Positions 18,554-28,499 are shown, counted from the first letter of the stretch. The stretch is 32,426 nucleotides of DNA from Clostridiales bacterium (GCA_012729355.1 JAAYDG010000015.1:1-32426); one strand, 5' to 3'. Translations and numbers: made by a program. The notes: generated from the sequence alone by a model not told the origin.

Positions 18554-19282
18554 TTACTCTTCGTACAGATCGATCGTACAATTTGTATAGACTTTTTGCA
18601 CGTCGTCATCTTCTTCCAGTGTTTCGATCATTTTCTTTAAATTTTTGATATCTTCTTCCGAAGTGGGCGTCGATTCCATCGAGGGAATTTGATCCACATC
18701 TGCTTCCAGAGGATTCAGCCCCGCTTCCTTGAAACTTTCTCCGACTGAATCGAATTGCTCCGGCGCGCAGAGAACTTCGAAGCTGTCATCGTATACAAGC
18801 ACATCGTCGGCTCCGGCTTCCAACGCGACCTCCATCAATTCCTCTTCCGTGATCCCGTCGGCCTTGTCGAAGACGAAAACTCCTTTTCGGTCGAACATAT
18901 AAGAAACGCATCCCGGAACACCCAGATTTCCGCCGTATTTATCAAAAGCATGTTTCACCGAAGCAGTTGTTCGGTTTCTGTTATCGGTGAGCACATCCAC
19001 CACGACGGCAACGCCTCCGGCACCGTATCCTTCGAAGCTTCCTGTTTCGTAGGTTTCGCCCTCCAGTTCACCGGTACCCTTTTTAATGGCACGGGTGATG
19101 TTGTCGTTGGGCATATTGATGCTTTTCGCTTTATCGATCGCATGCTTCAAAGATACATTGTACTCCGGGTCGCCTCCGCTTTTTGCGGCTACCGTAATGG
19201 CTCTTGCGTACTTCGTAAAAACTGCTGCTCTCTTTGAATCCTGCGAGGCTTTCCGCCCAGCGATCGTGCCGTGCCTGCCCAA
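18554..19282 (-). CDS. yebC: YebC/PmpR family DNA-binding regulator
   Basis: MGRHGTIAGRKASQDSKRAAVFTKYARAITVAAKSGGDPEYN...NMPNDNITRAIKKGTGE. TTG start at 19282 preceded by GGGAG. Confidence 0.95.
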   Translation of the reverse strand: MGRHGTIAGRKASQDSKRAAVFTKYARAITVAAKSGGDPEYNVSLKHAIDKAKSINMPNDNITRAIKKGTGELEGETYETGSFEGYGAGGVAVVVDVLTDNRNRTTASVKHAFDKYGGNLGVPGCVSYMFDRKGVFVFDKADGITEEELMEVALEAGADDVLVYDDSFEVLCAPEQFDSVGESFKEAGLNPLEADVDQIPSMESTPTSEEDIKNLKKMIETLEEDDDVQKVYTNCTIDLYEE

Positions 19283-19312
19283 TGGTATCAGCTCCCTTCT
19301 CGTTGTGCCTAA

Positions 19313-19341
19313 ATAATAGCATAAATGAGAACAAATTTCAA
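19313..19341 (-). promoter_or_regulatory. yebC promoter
   Basis: Minus strand TTGAAA-N17-TATTAT. Confidence 0.7.
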
Positions 19342-19368
19342 GAACCGACACCGTTGACGCAAACGAAC

Positions 19369-19397
19369 TTGACAGAAAAAATTTGCACCTATATAGT
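19369..19397 (+). promoter_or_regulatory. MATE transporter promoter
   Basis: TTGACA-N17-TATAGT. Confidence 0.75.
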
Positions 19398-19427
19398 GAA
19401 AAGGCGTGAAAGGATACCGGTTACCGT

Positions 19428-20816
19428 ATGTCACAAAATCTGCCACCTGCAAATCAAAATGAAACGACTTCTTCCCGTAAGAATCGCATGGGCACCGATC
19501 CGATTCTCCCGCTGATCATGAAAATGTCTCTGCCTGCCATGTTTTCCATGTTTATTCAGGCGTTTTACAACATCGTAGACAGTATTTATGTGTCAAGGTT
19601 GGGGGAAAGTGCACTATCGGCAGTTTCTCTGATCTATCCGATCCAACTTCTTTCCATCGCTATCGGTGTCGGTACCGGCGTTGGTCTTGCATCTCTCATC
19701 TCCAGACGGCTGGGCGAAGGCAGACAAAAGGAGGCGGATTTGACCGCTGCGCACGGTATATTTCTTGCACTCTGCAGTTGGATCGTGTTTGCGTTGTTCG
19801 GACTCTTTTTTTCGGAGGTGTTCGTCCGCGCATTCAGTGACGATCCCCTGCTGATCGTGCCGGCAGCTTCGTACTGCCGGATTATTTGTACCGGATCTCT
19901 TTTCATTTTTACCGCAATCAACGCAGAACGAATCATGCAGGCAACAGGGAATATGATCCTCCCGATGTTGTGCGCACTGAGTGGCGCGATCACGAACATC
20001 ATTCTGGATCCGATCCTGATCTTCGGACTGCTGGGGATGCCTGCCATGGGTGTGACCGGCGCAGCGATCGCCACCGTCATCGGCCGATTCGTCGCCATGG
20101 TTCTTTCGATGACCCTGCTTTACACCAAACCGTTTTCCGTCAAAATCCATCTCCGAAACTTTCGGCCTGTTGCAAGGATCATCAAGGATGTGTACATCGT
20201 AGGACTGCCCAGCATTATCATGCAGTCGGTGGGTTCGATCCTGACGCTGGGACTGAACGCACTGCTGATTCAGTTCAGCGCCACAGCCGTTGCAGTACTC
20301 GGTGTTTACTATAAAGTTCAAACCTTCGTCTTCTTACCGGTGTTCGGGCTGAACCAAGGTCTTCTGCCCGTGCTCGGGTATAATTACGGCGCCAAAAACC
20401 GGGGCCGATTGAAGAAGACATTCTTTGTGGGAATCGTTACCGCTCTCACGATCATGCTGTTTGGAACATTTGTATTTCAAACGTTTCCGCGGGAAGTCAT
20501 GGGACTCTTCCGGGCAGAAGGTGAACTGATGCGCATGGGCGTTGATGCATTGCGTATCATCAGTCTTTGCTATCCTTTTGCCGCAGTCGGCATATTGATG
20601 TCTACCTTTTTTCAAGCGACGGGACACGGCATTTACGCACTGATCTCTTCGATCCTGCGACAACTGATCCTTCTGCTCCCCCTCGCATACATTCTGGCAT
20701 ACACGCTGGGATTGGACACCGTTTGGTGGTCCTACGTGATTGCCGATGTGGCAGCGACCTGCGTGAGCCTATATCTGCTCCGAAGGCTTTGGAAGAAGGA
20801 AATACAGACCTTGTAA
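19428..20816 (+). CDS. MATE family efflux transporter
   Basis: PLIMKMSLPAMFSMFIQAFYNIVDSIYVSRLGESALSAVSLIYPIQLL; about 12 hydrophobic segments. Confidence 0.94.
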   Translation: MSQNLPPANQNETTSSRKNRMGTDPILPLIMKMSLPAMFSMFIQAFYNIVDSIYVSRLGESALSAVSLIYPIQLLSIAIGVGTGVGLASLISRRLGEGRQKEADLTAAHGIFLALCSWIVFALFGLFFSEVFVRAFSDDPLLIVPAASYCRIICTGSLFIFTAINAERIMQATGNMILPMLCALSGAITNIILDPILIFGLLGMPAMGVTGAAIATVIGRFVAMVLSMTLLYTKPFSVKIHLRNFRPVARIIKDVYIVGLPSIIMQSVGSILTLGLNALLIQFSATAVAVLGVYYKVQTFVFLPVFGLNQGLLPVLGYNYGAKNRGRLKKTFFVGIVTALTIMLFGTFVFQTFPREVMGLFRAEGELMRMGVDALRIISLCYPFAAVGILMSTFFQATGHGIYALISSILRQLILLLPLAYILAYTLGLDTVWWSYVIADVAATCVSLYLLRRLWKKEIQTL

Positions 20817-20817
20817 A

Positions 20818-20854
20818 AAAACCCGGAAGCGAACACGCGGCGCTTCCGGGGTTT
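20818..20854. terminator. Terminator between convergent MATE and GNAT genes
   Basis: AAACCCGGAAGCG...CGCTTCCGGGGTTT stem. Confidence 0.75.
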
Positions 20855-20863
20855 CTGCAAGGG

Positions 20864-21697
20864 TTACAATATTCTTTCCATCATGATGATGTCGTTGCCA
20901 TTCAGTGTGAAGCCGCGGGCCCTCAGCACATCGGCCAGTTCCTGCCTGTCGCTGGGAATCATGCAGACGATCTTGGGTACGCTCTGTCGAAGACCTTCGG
21001 CAACAGCGAAATCGATGCAGTGATCTGCGTTGCCGCACAGCATACCCACGTGCAGCGCGGATTCGTGACGATACCGAGACCCGACCACGACGACCGCATC
21101 ATCTTTTGCCCATATTTTCCCGTCTTCGGCCAATGCTTTGTAGAGCGCATCGTTCATTTCGTAAAAGGTACGATTGGTGAAATAATAGCCATGGTACCCG
21201 TCTTTATAGGGTGCCAGCACCCGCGCTGCGTCTTTGTAAGCAACCGGCTGAAAATCATGTTTGAAAGGCGCCGGAACATTCTGCAATTTCAATTCGTATT
21301 CATGGGTGTTCAGACAGATTCCCAATCCGTTACGGTAAGCCAGCTTGATCGATCCGTCGTTTCCGATATTGGTATACATGCGAACGGCCGGCGGATTCAT
21401 TTCTCTGCATTTTTCCATGATTCGGTCCCAGATCGCCGCACCGGCGCCCTTCTTCTGCAGAGGCGGATCCACGCGCAGCGTTTCGATCCAGGCGGCATTA
21501 TCGTACTGGATCGAATAGTGTGCAAAACCGGCCACGATACCGTCGATCTCGGCTACGATCAGCTCGCCTCTGTCCGGATCGTAAAACTCCTCTTCCACTT
21601 CCGCCAGATATCTTGTCGAAGGCAAAGCGGCGGCTTCGATGGCCAGCAGACGCTGCAAATCACCTCTTTCGGCGAACCTGGTCGTTACATTTCTCAT
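20864..21697 (-). CDS. GNAT family N-acetyltransferase
   Basis: RFAERGDLQRLLAIEAAALPS...VAEIDGIVAGFAHYSI...AWIETLRVDPPLQKKGAGAAIWDRIMEKC; second GNAT-like half at the C-terminus. Confidence 0.82.
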   Translation of the reverse strand: MRNVTTRFAERGDLQRLLAIEAAALPSTRYLAEVEEEFYDPDRGELIVAEIDGIVAGFAHYSIQYDNAAWIETLRVDPPLQKKGAGAAIWDRIMEKCREMNPPAVRMYTNIGNDGSIKLAYRNGLGICLNTHEYELKLQNVPAPFKHDFQPVAYKDAARVLAPYKDGYHGYYFTNRTFYEMNDALYKALAEDGKIWAKDDAVVVVGSRYRHESALHVGMLCGNADHCIDFAVAEGLRQSVPKIVCMIPSDRQELADVLRARGFTLNGNDIIMMERIL

Positions 21698-21771
21698 GGT
21701 CGGATCCCTCCTTGCGCCATTGCGTTATTCTCTTTTTCTGCTGTTGCATTCTTTGCACTTACACCCATTGC

Positions 21772-22662
21772 TTACAAGCAATCGCCGGCTACGGCAGCAC
21801 CTACGATTCCCGCATCGTTGCCCATTGAGGCCCTGACAATCCGGCGCTCCGCGACGAAGAAAGATTTTTCACGCACTTTTCGGGCCGTCATGTCGATCAA
21901 CGGCGCACCTGCGTTGGAGATCCCGCCACCCAATGCGATCACCTCGGGATCCAGTAAGTTCACGATGGACACCAAAGCACTGCTCAAAGCATCGGTGTAT
22001 CGATCCAACACTTTTTCCGATTCGGCATCGCCCCGTCGAATCCCTTCGATGATCTCTCGCGGCGTTGCCTCCGGTTTCTCTGTAGCCAGACCGTGTGCTC
22101 CGCAGTACATTTCCACGCAGCCATTGTTGCCGCAAATGTGAGGCTCTCCGTCATAGCGAAGTGTCATATGCCCCGGTTCCACACCATTCCCCAGTCCTCC
22201 GCCGAAAAGTTTTCCGTTCAGGATCAAGCCTCCGCCTACCCCGGTACCCAGGGTTAAGAGTACGGCGGTACGCGCTCCTTTCAATACTCCGAATTGATGT
22301 TCGGCAACGGTGGCCGCATCACCGTCGTTCATGACGGCAAGAGGAGTATGCGGAAAGCGTTCTTGCAGAGGTCTGTAAACCAGTGTGCCGTGGAAATTCA
22401 GATTATAGGCGTGGATCACCGTGGTTTTATCCGGGCTCAATGTGCCCGGCAGGGCCACGCCGACGAAGCCAAGGTCCGCCGGATCCATCTTCTGCGATCG
22501 AAGCAGTTTCTTGACGGACGCATCCACAAGATCCCAGACAGCCTCTTCGCCCTGTCCTTTCGGAAACGGGACAGAACAGCGCGCTTTGATCCGGCCGTTT
22601 GCGGTATCGACCAAGCCTGCCTTGATGAAGGATCCACCGATATCTACGCCAGCAGCAATCAT
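21772..22662 (-). CDS. ROK family sugar kinase (glucokinase-like)
   Basis: AGVDIGGSFIKAGLVD...LTLGTGVGGGLILNGKLFGG...GHMTL...HICGNNGCVEMYCG. Confidence 0.92.
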   Translation of the reverse strand: MIAAGVDIGGSFIKAGLVDTANGRIKARCSVPFPKGQGEEAVWDLVDASVKKLLRSQKMDPADLGFVGVALPGTLSPDKTTVIHAYNLNFHGTLVYRPLQERFPHTPLAVMNDGDAATVAEHQFGVLKGARTAVLLTLGTGVGGGLILNGKLFGGGLGNGVEPGHMTLRYDGEPHICGNNGCVEMYCGAHGLATEKPEATPREIIEGIRRGDAESEKVLDRYTDALSSALVSIVNLLDPEVIALGGGISNAGAPLIDMTARKVREKSFFVAERRIVRASMGNDAGIVGAAVAGDCL

Positions 22663-22671
22663 CGATTCCTC

Positions 22672-23427
22672 CTAAAGGTCAATATCCAGTACAACGGGGC
22701 AGTGATCGCTGCCCATGATGTCATCCCGTATGATGACATCGCAAATCGATGAGACGATCCGGTTTGAAACAACGAAATGATCGATCCGCCATCCTGCGTT
22801 CCGCTCTCTGGCACGAAAGCGATAGCTCCACCAGGTGTAGGCCTCCTTTTTCTCCGGGAAGAGATGTCTGAATGCATCGGTAAAACCGGAGGCCAGCAAC
22901 GAAGCAAATGCTTCTCTTTCTTCATCTGTAAACCCCGCGTTTCTGCGGTTGCTCGACGGATTTTTCAAGTCGATCTCCTGCGGCGCCACGTTCAGATCCC
23001 CGCAGAGAATGACCGGTTTCTTCTGATCCAGACTTTCGAGAAACGTCCGGTTGTCCGTTTCCCACTGCAACCGGTATGCCAATCGCGCCAACTGATCCTG
23101 GGAATTGGGGGTATAATTGGTCACCATATAGAATGTCGGGTATTCCAGGGTCAAGGCGCGTCCTTCTGTGCCGTGCACATCGATACCGATATCCATGAGA
23201 ACGTGCAAGGGCTCTTTTTTGGTGAATATTGCAGTGCCGGAATATCCTTTTTTTTCAGCACTGTTCCAATATTGAAAATACCCGGGCAGATCCACGACTG
23301 CCTGGCCGACTTGCATTTTGGTTTCCTGAATACATATTATGTCTGCGTCTTCGCTTTGCACGTAATCCAGAAAGCCTTTCCCCAGGCATGCCCGAATTCC
23401 GTTTACATTCCATGTGATTATTTTCAA
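22672..23427 (-). CDS. exoA: exodeoxyribonuclease III / AP endonuclease
   Basis: MKIITWNVNGIRACLGKGFLDYVQSEDADIICIQETKMQ...RAREKNAGWRIDHFVVS-type C-terminus (RARERNAGWRIDHFVVS) and GSDHCPVVLDIDL. TTG start at 23427 with AAGGAG. Confidence 0.95.
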   Translation of the reverse strand: MKIITWNVNGIRACLGKGFLDYVQSEDADIICIQETKMQVGQAVVDLPGYFQYWNSAEKKGYSGTAIFTKKEPLHVLMDIGIDVHGTEGRALTLEYPTFYMVTNYTPNSQDQLARLAYRLQWETDNRTFLESLDQKKPVILCGDLNVAPQEIDLKNPSSNRRNAGFTDEEREAFASLLASGFTDAFRHLFPEKKEAYTWWSYRFRARERNAGWRIDHFVVSNRIVSSICDVIIRDDIMGSDHCPVVLDIDL

Positions 23428-23512
23428 TTCGCACTCCTTTTGTGATAAACTGTGTACAGTATACCATATTCGCAATTGATTTCGAAAGTCATTTATACAA
23501 CAGGAGGAATCG

Positions 23513-24364
23513 ATGAGTACAATCAAATTTGAACAGTTCTCTGTTATGAGCGTGCAGTATGTTCAGCACTCTCTTGCCTATTATCTGGATTCCATGGTCC
23601 GGTGCGGGATCCGCAATGTGGATTTTTGGGGCGGTGTTCCCCACTATAACCGGATGAGTTATTCTACAGCCGCAGAGGCAGAACAAAGATTGAAGCAAAT
23701 TCGCCGCAACATTGATGACAGGGGATTGCATGTCGTAGTCTATACCCCGGAAACACTCTCCTATCCGTTCAGCTATGCCTCTCCGGAAAAGGCTGTTCGC
23801 AACAGCACGATCCGATACATGGAAGCAGCAATGGAAGATGCGGAAATCCTGGGCACGAATCAGGTGTTTCTGAATACGGGATGCGGTCTTCGGGATCTAC
23901 CCCGGGAAGAATCGTGGAAACGATGTGTAGAATCGATACGAACACTGTGCGAAAAAGCGGAATCCAGAGGCATCGAAATGATTATTGAGCAATTGCAGCC
24001 TTACGAAAGCAATTTGCTCGTCTCCCGGGAAGATATGACGCGTATGCTCCGAGAGGTCGACAGCCCCGCCCTGAACGTTTGCGTCGATGTGGTCGCCATG
24101 GAAGTGATGGGTGAAACGCTGCGGGATCAATACGACCGATTCCGGGATCATATCCGCCTTATCCATTACTGTGACGGCGACCCTTCGGGACACTCGATCC
24201 TGGGCACGGGAAACCTTCCGTTGAAGGAATATATCGACATCTTGGAGGAAAACGATTTCACCGGCTATCTAAGCCTGGAAATCAACGATTCCATCTACTG
24301 GATGGATCCACACGACAGCATACAGAAAAGTGTGGACTACATCCACAATGAACTGGGACTCTAA
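23513..24364 (+). CDS. sugar phosphate isomerase/epimerase, FrlC-like TIM barrel
   Basis: GIRNVDFWGGVPHYN...VVVYTPETLSYPFSYASPE...IEMIIEQLQPYESNLLVSREDMTRML...LIHYCDGDPSGHSILGTGNLPLKEYI; resembles fructoselysine 3-epimerase. Confidence 0.85.
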   Translation: MSTIKFEQFSVMSVQYVQHSLAYYLDSMVRCGIRNVDFWGGVPHYNRMSYSTAAEAEQRLKQIRRNIDDRGLHVVVYTPETLSYPFSYASPEKAVRNSTIRYMEAAMEDAEILGTNQVFLNTGCGLRDLPREESWKRCVESIRTLCEKAESRGIEMIIEQLQPYESNLLVSREDMTRMLREVDSPALNVCVDVVAMEVMGETLRDQYDRFRDHIRLIHYCDGDPSGHSILGTGNLPLKEYIDILEENDFTGYLSLEINDSIYWMDPHDSIQKSVDYIHNELGL

Positions 24365-24366
24365 AA

Positions 24367-24408
24367 GAACAACGCTGCGCATCTGCGCAGCGTTGTTCGG
24401 CTTTTTTA
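24367..24408. terminator. Bidirectional terminator, FrlC-like gene / porB
   Basis: GAACAACGCTGCGC-ATCT-GCGCAGCGTTGTTC-GG-CTTTTTT; 14-bp perfect stem. Confidence 0.9.
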
Positions 24409-25341
24409 GAGACTGCATTTTTTCTGCAGCAATTCCCATCTTTTGTCGACTTCGGCCTGAAGTTTTGCGACCTGGTCTTCTTTTCCGGGCTGCAGCAGGT
24501 GGCGAAACCGCCCCTGCAGCTTCAGGAATTCTTCGATCGGCAGCTTTTTCTTCGGTTCATAGGTAATAGTCCACTTTTCGCCGTTTTCGACCTCGTAAAG
24601 CGGCCAGAAACAGGTGTCTGCGGCTGCTTTACAAATATCCATGATATTTTCGGCTTCGTAGCGCCATCCTCTCGGACAAGGTGCCAGGATATTCAGGAAG
24701 CAGGCACCTTCCGTATAAATCGCTTTTTCGGCTTTCACGATCAAGTCCTTGAAGTTTCCCATCAATGTGGTTTGACCCGCATAGGGGATCTTGTGGGCCG
24801 CCATTACTTCGGTCAGATCCTTCCGGTTTTGTTTTTTCCCGTCAGACACCGTCCCGCTGGGCGTTGTCGTGGTGTCTGCAAACATGGGCGTTGCGGAAGA
24901 CCTCTGGATGCCCGTGTTCATGTAGGCTTCATTGTCGTAGCAGACGTATACCATATCGTGGTTGCGTTCCATCGCCCCCGACAGGGATTGGAAGCCGATG
25001 TCATACGTTCCCCCGTCACCGCCCACTGCGAGGAATTTGAATGTTTCGTCGATCTTGCCCCGCTTCTTCAGCGCATTGTATGCTGCTTCCACACCGCCGG
25101 CTGTAGACGCGGCGTTTTCAAACGCATTGTGGATGTAGCTGTCCGTCCAGGCCGAATACGGATACGTAAAAGTGGATACTTCCATGCATCCGGTGGCGTT
25201 GGCGATGACTGCCTTATCTTCGGGTTTGATTGCTTTCAGCACGTTCCTGAGCGCTACGGTGGCTCCGCAGCCTGCACACATTCTGTGGCCGGGCACCAGG
25301 CGCTCCGGACGGCTCATTACTTCTTTGAAATTATATGCCAT
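24406..25341 (-). CDS. porB: 2-oxoacid:ferredoxin oxidoreductase beta subunit (pyruvate type)
   Basis: RLVPGHRMCAGCGATVALRNVLKAI...VGGDGGTYDIGFQSLSGAMERNHDMVYVCYDNEAYMNTGIQRSSATP (TPP binding). Confidence 0.93.
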   Translation of the reverse strand: MAYNFKEVMSRPERLVPGHRMCAGCGATVALRNVLKAIKPEDKAVIANATGCMEVSTFTYPYSAWTDSYIHNAFENAASTAGGVEAAYNALKKRGKIDETFKFLAVGGDGGTYDIGFQSLSGAMERNHDMVYVCYDNEAYMNTGIQRSSATPMFADTTTTPSGTVSDGKKQNRKDLTEVMAAHKIPYAGQTTLMGNFKDLIVKAEKAIYTEGACFLNILAPCPRGWRYEAENIMDICKAAADTCFWPLYEVENGEKWTITYEPKKKLPIEEFLKLQGRFRHLLQPGKEDQVAKLQAEVDKRWELLQKKCSL

Positions 25342-25353
25342 GGTCCGCACCCC

Positions 25354-26532
25354 CTACTCTCTGACATTTACATAACGGTACGGAAGCTCTTTGCACTCGA
25401 AGTTTCCTGCTTCGAGATCCGCATAGATCATTTCCATATCTTCCACTGTGATATCTCTTCCGCCCAATCCGTACACCATGGAGAGGATCTCGGGGCACTG
25501 TTTCGCGTCGAAAAGCGCCGCTTTCAGCTCGGCTGCCATGGGACCGCTGTTGCCGCTGAAACTTTCGGCACGGTCCATTGCGGCGATCGCTTTTGCATTT
25601 TTCAGGGCAGCTGCCAACTCTGCCGCAGGGAACGGACGGAATACTCTGATCTTCAGTACACCGACTTTCTTCCCTTTTGCTCTGAGTTTGTCGCAGGCAT
25701 CCTTGGCCGCGCCGGAAGCTGATCCCATGATTACGATGACATAGTCTGCGTCTTTCGTGTGATATTCTTCGAAAAAGCTATAACCGCGTCCGCTGAGGGT
25801 TTCATATTCTCTCGCGATATCCAGGATGACTTTCCTGGAGGCGACCATACCTTCCGCCATAGATCTTCTGGCTTCCATATAATAATTCGTTACGGCATAA
25901 GGCCCCACCGCCATGGGGTTTTCTGCGTTGAGAAGGTAATTTTCGGGGGTGTATTCGCCCACGAATTTTTTGACTTCTTCATCTTCGAGCAAAAGTATGT
26001 TCTGAACGGCATGACTGGTGATAAATCCGTCCTGGCACACCATGACCGGAAGCAAGACATCCGGGTGTTCCGCGATGCGGAAGGCCATGACCATATTGTC
26101 GTAGGCTTCCTGATTGTCTTCCGAATAGAGCTGGATCCACCCGCAATCTCTGGCGCCCATTCCATCGGAGTGGTCTGCGTTGATATTGATGGGCCCGGAC
26201 AATGCTCGATTCACCAAAGCCAACACCACCGGAACCCTGTCGGAAGATGCGATGTGCAGTTCTTCCCACATGAGAGCCAATCCGGCAGAAGAGGTCGCTG
26301 TGAGCGCTCTGGCTCCTGCCGCCGATGCGCCGATGGTGGCGCTCATGGCGCTGTGTTCGCTTTCCACGGCAACAAACTCAGTGTCAATCAGTCCGTCAGC
26401 CACATAAGAAGATACGTATTGGGGTATCTCCGTAGAAGGTGTGATCGGAAATGCGGGCATGACATCCGGGTTGATCTGACGAATGGCAGTGGAGACTGCC
26501 TCGTTGCCGGATAATCTTTCACGTATGGCCAT
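25354..26532 (-). CDS. porA: 2-oxoacid:ferredoxin oxidoreductase alpha subunit
   Basis: MAIRERLSGNEAVSTAIRQINPDVMPAFPITPSTEIPQYVSSYV...VESEHSAMSATIGASAAGARALTATSSAGLALM. Confidence 0.93.
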   Translation of the reverse strand: MAIRERLSGNEAVSTAIRQINPDVMPAFPITPSTEIPQYVSSYVADGLIDTEFVAVESEHSAMSATIGASAAGARALTATSSAGLALMWEELHIASSDRVPVVLALVNRALSGPININADHSDGMGARDCGWIQLYSEDNQEAYDNMVMAFRIAEHPDVLLPVMVCQDGFITSHAVQNILLLEDEEVKKFVGEYTPENYLLNAENPMAVGPYAVTNYYMEARRSMAEGMVASRKVILDIAREYETLSGRGYSFFEEYHTKDADYVIVIMGSASGAAKDACDKLRAKGKKVGVLKIRVFRPFPAAELAAALKNAKAIAAMDRAESFSGNSGPMAAELKAALFDAKQCPEILSMVYGLGGRDITVEDMEMIYADLEAGNFECKELPYRYVNVRE

Positions 26533-26838
26533 TTACTTTACCCCCTTTTTCATTTCAATTGCACCAAAGGGGCAAACCTTGGCGCAGATCCCACAGCCTT
26601 TGCAGTGGTCATAATCAAAATCGGTACGTTTTCCGTCCACGACGGGAATGGAACTGTCGGGGCATACAGGCACGCACAGCAAGCATTGCTTGCATTGATC
26701 GACCAGGAAGATCGGTCTGTCCACACGCCATTCACCGGTATTAAACTGTTCGCTGCCGCCACTGTGAACAATACTGGCACCTATGGTCATATCCTGCCAT
26801 TTCACATCCAGTCCTTGTTTGCTGATATCTGTCTTCAT
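26533..26838 (-). CDS. porD: 2-oxoacid:ferredoxin oxidoreductase delta subunit (2x[4Fe-4S] ferredoxin)
   Basis: VDQCKQCLLCVPVCPDSSIPV...YDHCKGCGICAKVCPFGAIEM; two CxxCxxCxxxCP clusters. Confidence 0.94.
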   Translation of the reverse strand: MKTDISKQGLDVKWQDMTIGASIVHSGGSEQFNTGEWRVDRPIFLVDQCKQCLLCVPVCPDSSIPVVDGKRTDFDYDHCKGCGICAKVCPFGAIEMKKGVK

Positions 26839-27413
26839 TATTCCTTCACCTCCTTGAGAGCGATCTTCAACGCCTTCATGTTCCCTTCGATCACTTGGGG
26901 TTTTGAGGCGAACTTGTGCTCATAGGACATTTGCATTTCTTCCAAAAACTTCTCTTCGGGCATGATTCCGCTTACCTTGATCACGGCAGCCAGCATGGGA
27001 GAATTCGGGAAATACATTCCCAGAGCTTCCATGGAAACCTTGCGCGCGTCGATGGTACAAACTCTGCCCTGATATCCCTTCAACAGCGGTATGATTTCTT
27101 CCTTATCCTTCGCTGTATTAATGATTACCGCACCTTCTTCTGAAAGTCCGGCAGTGACATCGATGTCCTCCAGCAGTGTTTCGTCTACGACGACGACGTA
27201 ATCCGGCGCGTAGATGTTTGAGTGGACTCGAATGGGCTTGTCGCTGACCCGATTGTATGCCGTTATCGGCGCACCCATACGTTCCGGACCGTACTCGGGA
27301 AACCCCTGTACTTCCGCACCCGTGCTGAATGCAACGTCGGCTAACAGAAGAGCGGCTGTCTTGGCGCCTTGGCCGCCGCGACCGTGCCATCTGATTTCGG
27401 TTAAACCTTTCAT
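26838..27413 (-). CDS. porG: 2-oxoacid:ferredoxin oxidoreductase gamma subunit
   Basis: MKGLTEIRWHGRGGQGAKTAALLLADVAFSTGAEVQGFPEYGPERMGAPITAYNRVSDKPIR. Confidence 0.95.
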   Translation of the reverse strand: MKGLTEIRWHGRGGQGAKTAALLLADVAFSTGAEVQGFPEYGPERMGAPITAYNRVSDKPIRVHSNIYAPDYVVVVDETLLEDIDVTAGLSEEGAVIINTAKDKEEIIPLLKGYQGRVCTIDARKVSMEALGMYFPNSPMLAAVIKVSGIMPEEKFLEEMQMSYEHKFASKPQVIEGNMKALKIALKEVKE

Positions 27414-27546
27414 TATTATTACCTCCGGTTTAAAAGTGTTGGTGGTTGAGTGTTTCAGTCAATTCACATTAACACTCATAATAGTATATCATAATGGTCC
27501 AAGCTGTGCCATCGATAAATCTCCCATAAAGAAATTTGAAGGGAAA

Positions 27547-28443
27547 CTAATCTCGAATTTCAGATAAGTTGGGGGATTCTTTGCGAAGAACATTCAAAAA
27601 TGCCTTAGTGTTTGCGTCAAAAGCTGCCACAGGCTGATCCTCATGACCCTTTACTTTTGTGCACCAAATTTGTTCTCTGCAGGCCTGCATCACTTCTTCG
27701 TCACAGCAGCCCCTTCCCCATTCCTTCAGGACCAGATTTTTAAATGCAGCCGCGCTATTTTTTGCCAGTGTGAAATAAGCTTCCGGCGACAGATCAGATA
27801 TCTTGCCGTAATGAGAAACATAAAGGGTCTCCGCGCCCAATGCCTTGCACTTCTCGATGGAATCCATCGTCTGACCGTATCCGGTAAGGATCGACACGTC
27901 TACCCATGTGGGGTCCACGTAGACTCCGGTGCTTTCGGAAAGGAGAAGGATCTTGTCCTCCGGTTCATAAAAAGTGAGGCTGCACGTCGTATGACCGGGT
28001 GTCTCGTAGACCCTGAGACGTCGGGATCCCAGATCGATTTCGTCTCCTTCTCCGATGATCTCGTCCACACAGAGCGCATTTTCGTCAAAGGCGTCCAGTT
28101 CCGCATCCTCACCGATATAGGTCTTGGCTGCTTCCAGCCCCAGTTGCCGCATCACTTTTCTCGCCCCGGGGCGCTGCAGCACATAGGCCGCGTAGGCAGA
28201 GCCGTAGACCTTGATTCCGGGAAAAGCTTTCCGAATCGCCGGAATGCCGCCCACGTGATCGTAGTGCGTATGGGTAAGCAGCACAAAATCGGGATGTCTC
28301 CCTTCCAGCGCTTCCCGGATCACCGCAACGGTCTGTTCTGCACAGTGAAACATTCCCGTATCCAGGACCGCTGCTTTTTCTTCGGTTTGAAGCAGATATA
28401 AGTCACACCCTCTGCTCGGAACGAGCCTTTTGACCTTCAACAT
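27547..28443 (-). CDS. MBL-fold metallo-hydrolase
   Basis: DFVLLTHTHYDHVGGIPAIRKAFP (HxHxDH), YETPGHTTCSLTFYEPEDKILLLSES. Confidence 0.88.
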   Translation of the reverse strand: MLKVKRLVPSRGCDLYLLQTEEKAAVLDTGMFHCAEQTVAVIREALEGRHPDFVLLTHTHYDHVGGIPAIRKAFPGIKVYGSAYAAYVLQRPGARKVMRQLGLEAAKTYIGEDAELDAFDENALCVDEIIGEGDEIDLGSRRLRVYETPGHTTCSLTFYEPEDKILLLSESTGVYVDPTWVDVSILTGYGQTMDSIEKCKALGAETLYVSHYGKISDLSPEAYFTLAKNSAAAFKNLVLKEWGRGCCDEEVMQACREQIWCTKVKGHEDQPVAAFDANTKAFLNVLRKESPNLSEIRD

Positions 28444-28465
28444 ACATAGCTCCTTGCTGTTTTAT

Positions 28466-28499
28466 GAAAACTCGGAAGCCGTCGGACTTCCGAGTTTTC
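28466..28499 (-). terminator. Terminator downstream of megL
   Basis: GAAAACTCGGAAG-CCGTCGGA-CTTCCGAGTTTTC; 13-bp perfect stem. Confidence 0.85.

Noticed and set aside
20567-22141. 524-aa plus-strand ORF
   Set aside because: Overlaps the MATE 3' end in another frame and is antisense to the GNAT and ROK genes; crosses a convergent terminator.
24499-25722. 407-aa plus-strand ORF
   Set aside because: Antisense to porB/porA, which have unambiguous family motifs.
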